Positions 1 to 44,522 of a DNA stretch of 52,071 bases are shown one piece after another; positions within the stretch are counted from its first letter, which is position 1, and every line of letters begins with the position of its first letter. Made by a program: the position numbers and the translations under genes. The stretch comes from Liolophura sinensis (lineage: Eukaryota; Mollusca; Polyplacophora; Chitonida; Chitonidae). The notes under the pieces are model-generated. The model did no database searches and was not told the origin of the DNA. It was given only the letters and a program-made list of their open reading frames with translations. The stretch spans positions 46,993,116-47,045,186 of the forward strand of contig NC_088301.1 in NCBI RefSeq assembly GCF_032854445.1, given 5' to 3'.

Positions 1-1384
1 AGGCAAAGCTGAATAAAAATCTATTTTTCCACAATTAAGTTTTACAACTGATAGAGGTGTGATGAACTGGGATATTGTACTACTTCAGTAGTATAATATA
101 TATATGTATATATAAGTATTTACATGACAATTCCATACGCATGAATCTCAGGGAAATGTTTCTCGTTGGTCCTTCAAAGAAACATATTAAAACGCTAAAA
201 TTTTAAGAAAAAAAAAACAAACAAAACAGTACATTAAGGACAATACATTGCCCACAGACACATATACTGGTACTCAAAATCAAGTTGGCCCTCAGACGTC
301 GAGCTCCTTTTTTTTTTTTCAAAAATACATCATTTGGTACTATGCTAGCCACATTTGTAATTTTGATTAAAAACATCCTGCACCTTGATGGTCTTTCATT
401 CAGTACTGACACAAAAGAATCAAAATATCCTCCAAACAAACATCCTGAAAATGCTGTTTTGCTTGTCATCAGAAAACAGTTGGAACAACTAATCACTATT
501 ATTCACAAAAATCTAACTATGTACTCATACATTTGAGGAATTATGACTTAGCGTTCTGCACCCATGAATATTCATTATCAAAACATTTAATTGGCCCAAA
601 CTGTATAAGATTAATGTGTAGCAAGGCTGTGTTATTCATACAAAGTGATAAGAACATGAAGACAATCAACATGAAAAAAAAGACACAATGATATTAAGGA
701 AAAATTTCTCATACATCTTTTGTGACTGAGATACCACATGCACTTTTGTTTTGCTTGTTGATCTATCACCAGTTTAAAATCAAGAAGTAAATTTTTTGAT
801 TTCAAGTTCTTTTGTTCAAATTTCTTGGAAAAACAAATTTAACAAAATACATCCATCATGTGTAGATAAATTGTACATACAAGTGGCAATATTGCATTTA
901 AGCTGTGTGTATACAATGGAAACTATTAAAAACCAAAACACTCACAAATTCCTGATAGGACGTATCAGTTCTGTGAGATTTTGACTTGGCTATGGCTGCC
1001 ATGAGTTAAAACAATATTTATGCTTTATAATTCGCAGCTACGGCCTCTTTCTTCAATTTTGGGATCTGTCGTGCACATCTCATCAATGTACAATCAAGCC
1101 AAATGCCGGAGACTAGCAAAATGCTGCCAATCTCGCAATAAAAACTTTATCTTGCACACGTGAACCCAGAAGCATGTGATGAGAGAAGATTCCATCCATG
1201 TGCCACTTCACTAGTACATGCCTACAATTTCATCTCCATCTGGAAACGTCCTGAAAATATATACATCCACATATAAAAAATTTTGCAACATCTCTACTCT
1301 ACTAGTAACATTTAAACAAAAATCTAGCCCTCACCACAGACCAGGAAATTAGGAAATCCAAGAAAGAACCTAGTGGCTGAAGGA

Positions 1385-1500
1385 TACTTATTTATTATTA
1401 TTTCTATTTTTTTTTTTTTTTTTTGGTGTTTTATGGTATGATTAAGAATATTTCAAGTACACCACACCAGACAGCTTCTTGGTGGCAAGAAACCTAACAG
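1385..1500 (-). mobile_element. SINE family A 3' fragment with extended T/A tail
   Basis: The T-rich run at about 1385-1422 followed by GGTGTTTTATGGTATG and AAGAATATTTCAAGTA is the reverse complement of the family A tail. The tRNA-like head is missing, so this is a 5'-truncated copy. Confidence 0.65.
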
Positions 1501-1540
1501 AACCAGATGGAAACCTACAATCATCTGCAGGTTCTGAATG

Positions 1541-1784
1541 ATATTTATTTGGTGTTTTATGCCATACTTAAGAATATTTCACTTATATGAATGCAGCCAG
1601 CATTTTCTTGGGAGGAAACTGGGCAGAGCACGGGAAAACATATGACCATCTGCCGGTTAATGGCAGACCTTCCCACGTATAGACGGAAAGGAAGCTAGCA
1701 TGAACAGGACTTGAACTCTTGATGAGAAACTCCTTGGTCATTGCGCCATGCTGGTGTACTAACCACCTTGGCCACAGAAGCCCC
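1541..1784 (-). mobile_element. tRNA-derived SINE, family A, near full length
   Basis: On the minus strand this starts with a tRNA-like head, GGGGCTTCTGTGGCCAAGG, with a box A-like TGGCCAAGGTGG at 1774-1763. The body has CACGGGAAAACATATGACC-type and CCAGCATTTTC-type segments (plus-strand wording) and the 3' tail is the complement of ATTTGGTGTTTTATGCC. The same body and tail recur at 10355, 38223 and 42520. A second tail-only fragment lies at about 1385-1500. Confidence 0.8.
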
Positions 1785-2037
1785 TGTGAAAATATAAGCA
1801 GGGGCCTGTTTTACCAGCCATTTTGCGTTATTGTGCAAGTTACAAAACAACACTTGAAGTTGGATTCTCAGACCTGGCTCATACTTAGACTCCTTCCATC
1901 TATAAAAGTAATTAATCATTTTTGCTCCAACAATTTTGGCTCATAAAAATATAAAATGGAAACACAGGGAAACAAGAGATTTTATGACTTTTGGAAGCAT
2001 TACCTACCTTGTATAATACATATGAAACTTTCACACA

Positions 2038-37560
<35,523 letters not shown>

Positions 37561-37900
37561 TTTGTCCGCAAGTCAACGGGCGTCACCACAGAACAGTCTG
37601 ATTTCTTCACTTTCCTCCGCGAACTACGACACAATTATTCAACAGATCTTGTAAAATCCAAAGATTTGGGGGTTGCTTTCTCAGCGAGCCTCATTCAACG
37701 ATTGTAAAACTAGTACACAATCACAAGAAATGGTACCGATGCCGCAAAATCAAGCACGGCTGACCTCACTCCATTGAACAAACCATTTGAAATGACTAAC
37801 CCGGATGCACACGGGCACCTGCGAGAAAATACGAGATTTACAAACTCCTCGCAGGGATAGCAACTCAAAACACTCTCAAGACCGATTTTTCCGCTTTTTG
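37561..37900 (-). promoter_or_regulatory. probable 5' UTR and promoter region of G-alpha-i
   Basis: Directly upstream of the ATG. The sequence is richer in CpG than the introns. There is no clear TATA box at a fitting distance. Transcription start is not determinable from sequence. Confidence 0.5.
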
Positions 37901-38222
37901 TTACTTGGTGCAACGTATCTATTGTCATCAGGTTTACGCTTGCACAAATGTAAACTGACCTACATCCAGTTTGAAATCGCACATATTGTTTAGTCCAAAC
38001 GCTGTCTGTAACAGCGGAGACAAGATTGTTGTCCGAATTTAAGGCCTAGCTATAGGCCTATCGTGTCGGCACAAAATGATCTTAGGTCTACTGTGCCTTA
38101 CAGCAATTTCGAACCAGGCCTACCTATGAAATAGACATACACCATACATGTTATACTGTATGTGATGATGGTTATTGCACCAGAAGAACAGAACTGAATT
38201 CTCTCCTTGTCCTCTTTTTCCT

Positions 38223-38478
38223 CTGACTCAGTAGGTTAGCGCGCTAGCGCAACGTAATGACCCAGGAGTCTCTCACCAATGCGGCCGCTGTGAGTTCAAG
38301 TCCAGCTCATGCTGACTTCCTCTCCGGCCGTACGTGGGAAGGTCTGTCTGCAACCTGCGGATGGTCGTGGGTTTCTCCCGGGCTCTGCCCGGTTTCCACC
38401 TACCATAATGCTGGCCGTCGTCGTATAAGCGAAATATTCTTGAATACGGCGTAAAATACCAATCAAATAAATAAATCT
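38223..38478 (+). mobile_element. SINE family A, near full length
   Basis: Head TGACTCAGTAGGTTAGCGCG, body CCAGCTCATGCTGACTTCCT and GTTTCTCCCGGGCTCTGCCC, tail TTCTTGAATACGGCGTAAAA, then CCAATCAAATAAATAAAT. Closely similar to the copy at 10355. Confidence 0.88.
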
Positions 38479-39149
38479 TTTTCCTCTGAAACCTCACCAC
38501 GTTAACCGGGGTGGAGGGGGCGATCAGGATTGACCTTGAGAAAGGTCCTCTCGATTAAACATGGGTTGAATTTACCACCATGATCAATCAGTGACACAAA
38601 ACTTTTTTCAGTTATTCGCTGCATTGTCTCAACGAATTCAGAGAAGCTATAATGTGGAGTTTCTGGGGCCTAGTCAATATATGTCCAAACTCCCTGTCGT
38701 CCAAACCGCCCTACACCTCTATATATGACAGTTGTTGTGTCCATGCACCTCCGTAAGGCGAACCTTGATATATGATGAACACATGGGGTATAGATTCATC
38801 GCCGATGTATGCATTCGTTTGGATATAACTTTTAAAGCTGACTTTAATACTTGTATCTATAACTATATCGAACATTATGGGCTTTGAGGCAAGTATGAAA
38901 TCTGGTAATTAGAGCAGATCAGATCACTGTCCATGCATGCTTATGTCGACGCCAGGATTAAGATTTCTACATGCAAAGACTACACGGCCATTATTGTATA
39001 TACGGCCGGCCCACTTGTCAGAGGAATAATAAGAACGTATTTTCAACTTATACAAAGAGTAAATATATTTCTTTGGGCCTATTTAAGACCTTTAAAGCCT
39101 ATTAAAATTCTGTGAAACATGCATGGATATACTTTTGAGAGAACTTGTC

Positions 39150-39286
39150 CTTAACTTTGCTGCAACCGGTGGAGGGTCGTGGAATTCGCCCAGACTCTGC
39201 ATACTCAGTCTCTTCCCATGACTGCATAGCTGCTGTCGCTCTTGAGAGTGGTGTAAAATACAAATCAAATAAATAAATCAAATCTT
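39150..39286 (+). mobile_element. SINE family A, decayed 3' part
   Basis: TGCAACCGGTGGAGGGTCGT, then CCCAGACTCTGCATACTC, CTTGAGAGTGGTGTAAAATA and CAAATCAAATAAATAAATC follow the order of the family A body and tail, with substitutions. Confidence 0.7.
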
Positions 39287-39648
39287 TGTGACATGTACCA
39301 TTGCTTAAGCCTAGTTCATGATACCGCAGTGTGCGTTGATTCGGATTTTCTAATGATGCAGACAAATTTGGACAACTCAGCATTAGCCGATCGACTATAC
39401 ATGGTGTTTAACATGGTGCTCACGACTTTATCACTTCTCTGACGGCAGTAAGGTTTCTGGGTGGTGGAAAGTGGAAATCCTGGATTACACCGCCGATCTT
39501 CACAACTAATAATATATTCCTCCGTGCATGATCGAGGGAAGTGCACTGACAAAGTGCATGCTATTTGATGTGTTCTTGTGTAAATCAATTACAGTGGCGT
39601 AGGAAGCCATTTCAAAGTTGGGGGGTGGGGGGCGTCAAGGCCCCGGAA

Positions 39649-39677
39649 GCGATATAGCGATGAAGGAGCTATATCGC
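39649..39677. repeat. perfect 10-bp inverted repeat (hairpin)
   Basis: GCGATATAGC at 39649-39658 and GCTATATCGC at 39668-39677, separated by 9 nt. It follows a G-rich run at about 39620-39634. No gene ends nearby, so a terminator role has no support. Confidence 0.8.
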
Positions 39678-40904
39678 CTTTAAGATGATTTGCCGTATCT
39701 GAGATATGCCATTTGAGGTGTTATTGACTATTTAAGCCTGTCTGAAAAAAAAATGAAATAGACGTTTATCTCAATTGTTGACGCTTTTGCCTGGAGAACC
39801 ACGGGTCAACAAAGAACAATGTAACAATTTATCCAGAATTCAACATTAATTTTTTGCGTGTCGGGGAAATGTTGGTGTAGATTGACTAATACAAACATTT
39901 AGCTGGTATGGAGGAGAGTCGGTGGAAAGAAACATCCATGGTAAACTTGCCGGCCTATTCGCGCTGGCTTGCTTTTCATTGAAATCAATGCCATTCACAT
40001 GTATACACGACGATAAACCACAATGAAATAAATAACTCAACACCACCAATTACTGCATATATTGTACAAATATATTAATTATTCTGCTTTTTGGGCTGAA
40101 TAGAACTGCAACGTCATCGCATTGAAACACTGTCACTAAATTAGAAAAAAAAAACATGGTGTTTGGAGACAAATGAGTCCATTTTTTGGTCAAATTACAC
40201 TGTAGATGATTTGCCCATCCATGGGAGAATTGTTTATATTAATATATGCTACTTCCACATGTGTACTGAAAGTTAAAACAAGCAAACCTATGTAATTTTG
40301 GCACATTATCAGTTTGGAAAAACAGGTATATATAACTTCGCGACACTATATCATGTGATCTGGAAAAGCAAAATCTTTGAGAAATAATCAAAATTCACAA
40401 CCTTACGACAATTGCAGCCATGGTTGTATGGATGCAGAAAATACAAAACCGACGTTGCAGAAAAATTGTTATTAAAAAAAAGACCATTATTTCAGTACAT
40501 GTGGCATGAACGTTTGTACTTCAAAAACCGCCTTCGCTAAGTAACTCTCATAAACAGAAATAAAAACAATAAAATGAACATATGTCAAACTCCATGAAAA
40601 ATGTCCAGGTGGTTGGATATATTTTAAAGTTGCACTCGACGAAGTTTGTCAGGCGGCCCCATTTCAATCGACTGACGAGTCTCACCTAAGGGAGCTAATT
40701 CATAAACATATATAAATATGTAGGCCCAAGGTCGGAAAAAACATGTAGGCCCTATATTAATAGTAATGTGCACTTGGAAAATTGCTGTTTACCATGTTTA
40801 GTTTACCGAGAAAATATATTTGCAATAGTGTGATGTTTTATTCGGCGAAGGGGCCTGTTTGTGTTACAACTAGGCCTATATATAATTTCCGGACCTGAAA
40901 AGTG

Positions 40905-41010
40905 TTTGTGTGTGTGTGTGTTTTTTTTTTTTTTGGAGGGGGGTAGGGGGGGGGGGGAACATATGCATGGCCCACTTGACCCCCCCCCCCCCCCCCCCCT
41001 TCCCCCATCC
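40905..41010. repeat. low-complexity GT / T / G / C tract
   Basis: A GT run, a T run (about 40921-40934), G runs (about 40938-40957), and after a 20-nt spacer a long C run (about 40980-40999). The G and C runs are complementary, and the G runs could also form a quadruplex. Run lengths may be assembly-sensitive. Confidence 0.9.
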
Positions 41011-41229
41011 CCTTCCAACGCCCTTGAACTGGCAACCATACATGCTAGATTAACTTACTGGACAAAACTGAATCAAATGCCTTGTATGAGATGGGTTACC
41101 TCCCTTCAAGCTGACGAAATAAGGCACTGGCTATTCATGTTCGGTTAAATGTGCCAGAGAAACTTATTGTATTTTTATATGTTAGGACACTAAAACCAAG
41201 CGTTTTATGTACATGTATTCTTGCCTACA

Positions 41230-41314
41230 TCAATTAAAATAAACGTCGACAAACAGCCGTCAACTATCAGATCGTCAAATATCGTCACAATCGACGTTAT
41301 TTTTTTAGTTGAAC
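41230..41314. mobile_element. small foldback element, copy 1
   Basis: Arms AAAATAAACGTCGA (about 41236-41249) and the complement of TCGACGTTATTTT (41291-41303) flank the centre. The segment 41261-41291 matches 46147-46177 at 27 of 31 positions. No coding capacity. Confidence 0.6.
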
Positions 41315-41494
41315 TAAACTCTGGTCAGAATACAGATTGCGTAGAAATATTACAATGATATGAAAGAAATCCTACAGAGTAAGCCTAACACTATGTTTCA
41401 GTAGAATTTTGATGAAAAACACTATTTAATCCATGTAACTGAAGATTCCTTGAAAAACAAAATCTTCGACTGTGTTCGTAAAATCTTCCTGATG

Positions 41495-41649
41495 TGACGT
41501 GATAATACTCCCTGTATGACGTCGAATCAGGCAGATGTTACGCTGAGTAAAGCATTTATGCCGGGATGACGTCAGGAGTGTTTGAAAGGGCTGCGTCATT
41601 TGTGGATATGTCAACGATTGATGACGTCATGTGTTCGTGTGTAACGTCA
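41495..41649. promoter_or_regulatory. cluster of CRE/ATF-type TGACG motifs
   Basis: In about 155 bp: TGACGTGA near 41495, TGACGTCG at 41517, full TGACGTCA at 41567 and 41622, and ACGTCA at 41644, plus TGCGTCA near 41592. CREB/ATF-family factors bind such sites. The cluster lies about 4 kb upstream of the G-alpha-i start and about 2.8 kb beyond the BRK1 stop. A regulatory role is inference. Confidence 0.45.
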
Positions 41650-42519
41650 CACCTGGCAAAGTGGAATGGACAAAAATATTTTGTTTCCGTATACTTTGAC
41701 GACGGCAATCAGTTATATGGATGAAAGAATACCCTGCGTAAACGACCGATCTATGATTATTATTTATGGCTACTTTCCCGAGGTCTGTAAGGATGTTGAA
41801 CGGGACAAGTTGGTTAAGAGGTTGCTACGAGTTCAGTTGGAGTTAGGGCCTACCACCAGCAGTCCCTAGTCGTTCAGAGTTGCCCCGATTTCATAAATAC
41901 TTCATTGCTACGCACTCCAAAACTGTCTGGGAGGAACCCGCACCACATAAGAGTGCACTACAAGTATATTCTTTCCATCACGTGACGAGCCAACGTCAAC
42001 TGAACCAGTTCTTCATTGTCGTTGAAGATTCCTTTTCTTCCCAAGTTTCCTCTTCCTCTACAAGAAGAGAAGCATGTGTTGGTCTCTGTGGCCTTCTAGC
42101 CATAAAGTGAATTATCTTGCCAGAGAGGGAAAAATTCCCACACTAAATTCTGGGGAAGTCGTCTTGAGCTCGTAGATAACTCGTACATAAATCATGACAA
42201 CTCGTAACAAAATCGTGAAAACCCATGCTAAAACCGGAACAACTTGTGGATATCTCGGCAGTCCTCATACCGAACTCGAAATTCAGTTATATTGAACTCG
42301 TCAGATACTGCTGTCTTCTTGATGTATGAAAAATTTCTTGCAGAGTTATAGATGGGGAAATCTGGGAATGAATCTCGGCAAGGTGTGAAAGCCCCTTTAA
42401 ATTTCACTGCATGTTGAGCTTGAGACACGAATGAACTCAACTGGTCTTACAGGGTTGGTCCCAGACGATCATGGTCATACGACTTTATAGATTGAACTCG
42501 CAAACCGTAATTTATTTGT

Positions 42520-42755
42520 ATTTTTTTATTTACTTGATAGGTATTGTATGCCGTACTCAAGAATATTTCACTTATCCGACAGCAGCCAACATTATGGTGG
42601 GAGGAAACCCACGACCATCTGCAGGTTGATGGCAGACCTTCTCACGGAGAGGAAGCTAGCTGGACTTAAACTCACAGCGACTGCATTGGTGGGAGGTTCC
42701 TGGCTCACTGAGTCGTGCTGGATTGCTACCCCCCTCGGCCACAGAGATCCTCCGC
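42520..42755 (-). mobile_element. SINE family A, near full length
   Basis: Reverse-oriented: GGTATTGTATGCCGTACTCA, AACATTATGGTGGGAGGAAA, CCACGACCATCTGCAGGTTG and, at the far end, CCTCGGCCACAGAGATCC, the complement of the tRNA-like head. Confidence 0.85.
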
Positions 42756-43799
42756 ATACAAATAATGACTGGAATTAAGCTCCAGTTGAGTTCCGTCGTT
42801 ATTTCGCATTTCAAAGAGATTGAAGTAAAAGTAACAGTACAAAAGTTAAGTCAGAAACGGAAACAATTTCCTGGTTATGGCAATTACTCTACATAAAATC
42901 CACTGAATTAATTATATTCCTCGTCTTAAATGTTGTGTGTTGATGTCTACCAATTTGGAGAATGACTGGGCAAGAAGATTGATATAAAACCTGAGCTTAA
43001 CAAAAAAATGCAGACACAAGGCAGTTAACACATGCATCAACAAGACTGTGAGTCTACTGATGGTGTTTCATGAGACAAACTGCAGTCAGCACAAGTTCAC
43101 CCTTCTCTAAAAATGAACTGAAATTGATATTTTTTTAAATTGTTACTGAGAATCATCGTTCATAAGGAAAGAATTATTGTTCACATCATATTTATGTGAC
43201 ACAAATATCACATTTCTGATAAATATGAACTTTCACAGCTAATCTATAAAATCATATACATGTATTTTACTTCAAGCAAAGATGGGAAGTACTTGTACCT
43301 CAACTCTCCAATCATATATTGGGGAACTACTTTTTACAACAGTAATTTATTGCATTCAACATTTATCTCCCTTTCTTAACAGAACACAGAAAATATGGCC
43401 ATTCCCATGGGCAAAATCTAATAGTGTGATTCCAAACTATATTCTTCTAGTCATTGCATTTCTTTAAGTAACAAATGATGTAGTAGCTCCTATAATATTT
43501 AAATAACTTTTTTGAATATATCACTCAACATTCCATATTGCAAATTCACCAGATCTGAACTGATGTATAACATAGACATGTCAACGGCATTTTTACTTGG
43601 GATCAAAAATTATATATTTCTCTCTTACCCAGAAATGATTCCAGAACTTTTTTCCAGAACTGATGTAGGTCCCAGTCGTAGGGTACATACACAAGATCAA
43701 AAGATTCAATGACAAGGTCACAGTATTTTGAGATCTGCAAATCATTAATACTCTAATTTTCTAAGCACATTTTTTAAGAAAAAGGAAAAACAATAGACT

Positions 43800-44495
43800 T
43801 TTATTTATTTTTGGATACAAAAGTTGGTTTGACAACTTTATGAGTTTTGTATAGAGACAATTTTACTCGCTTTGATCGAACAGTATCCTAGATTTCTTGC
43901 CTAATTTAAGAACCGTACTGAAATGCAAAATTCCTGCTGAATGACCTCAGGAAAATGTCCTTTGCATATACAGAGAAACTCCCCCACCTCTACCATCACA
44001 TTTATTTACAATAGTAATTATAATGAGATTGTGATGATTTAACATTGTTGTACAAACTATGTCAATAATGATGTATATACTTTCAAGATAAGCAAGTGCT
44101 GCACTTTAGTTATGAAATAGGACTGAAACAGGATTCTATTACCACTGACTATTCAAAAACCAAATCACAGTGTTCTAAAAACAACTGAATAGCTAAGATG
44201 TCTACAAATATTTACATGCAGATAATATAATGTATCTACAAAGAAAAGCATACCACAAACACACGCTTGCATTTCTCTACCATAACATGTTAGTGAAAAT
44301 CCTGTCAGTCTTTCACTTTCTTCAATGAGGGCTTGAAGCACCATCTTGTGCCCCATGTACATAGTGCATCCACTTCCAACCACAATCTTAACATTGTCTC
44401 CTCTTACATCAACACACACAAGTGCACTGTATGATTATAATCTCAGATCTTCATCAAGTGCCACATTCCTGTATCAGCATCAGGTAAAGGTTCTG
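43800..44495 (-). other. probable BRK1 3' UTR with candidate poly(A) signals
   Basis: Sequence downstream of the BRK1 stop. AATAAA occurs on the minus strand at 44006-44001 (about 490 nt after the stop), and as overlapping AATAAATAAA at 43809-43800 (about 690 nt). Either could end the transcript. An 84-codon open frame lies in this interval at about 44434-44165; see findings. The actual end is not decided by the sequence. Confidence 0.45.
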
Positions 44496-44522
44496 TTAAT
44501 GCAATGTCTCTCCTTTTGTGAT
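44496..44522 (-). CDS. BRK1: BRK1 coding exon 3 (eight residues and stop)
   Basis: 27 coding nt, ITKGETLH then TAA at 44498-44496, after acceptor TTGCTTCAG ending at 44523. Too short to be found by ORF length; identified by matching the conserved BRK1 tail. The exon continues as 3' UTR. Confidence 0.92.
   Translation of the reverse strand: MTKGETLH

Larger units (their letters stand above)
1..2037 (-). other. 3' UTR or 3' flank of the G-alpha-i gene
   Basis: No second gene is recognisable. The stretch is AT-rich and holds two SINE-derived segments (about 1385-1500 and 1541-1784) and short homopolymer runs. G-alpha-i transcripts often have long 3' UTRs, so part of this is probably transcribed. 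I could not fix a poly(A) site; the transcript may end before 1785 or run off the window. Confidence 0.5.
37901..43799. other. intergenic region between G-alpha-i and BRK1
   Basis: About 6 kb without a recognisable gene. It contains SINEs (38223-38478, 39150-39286, 42520-42755), a hairpin (39649-39677), G/C and T runs (40905-41010), a foldback element (41230-41314) and a cluster of CRE-type motifs (41495-41649). Open frames here show no family features. Confidence 0.75.

Noticed and set aside
39649-39677. Rho-independent terminator-like hairpin
   Set aside because: The genome is animal, there is no T-run after the stem, and no gene ends here.
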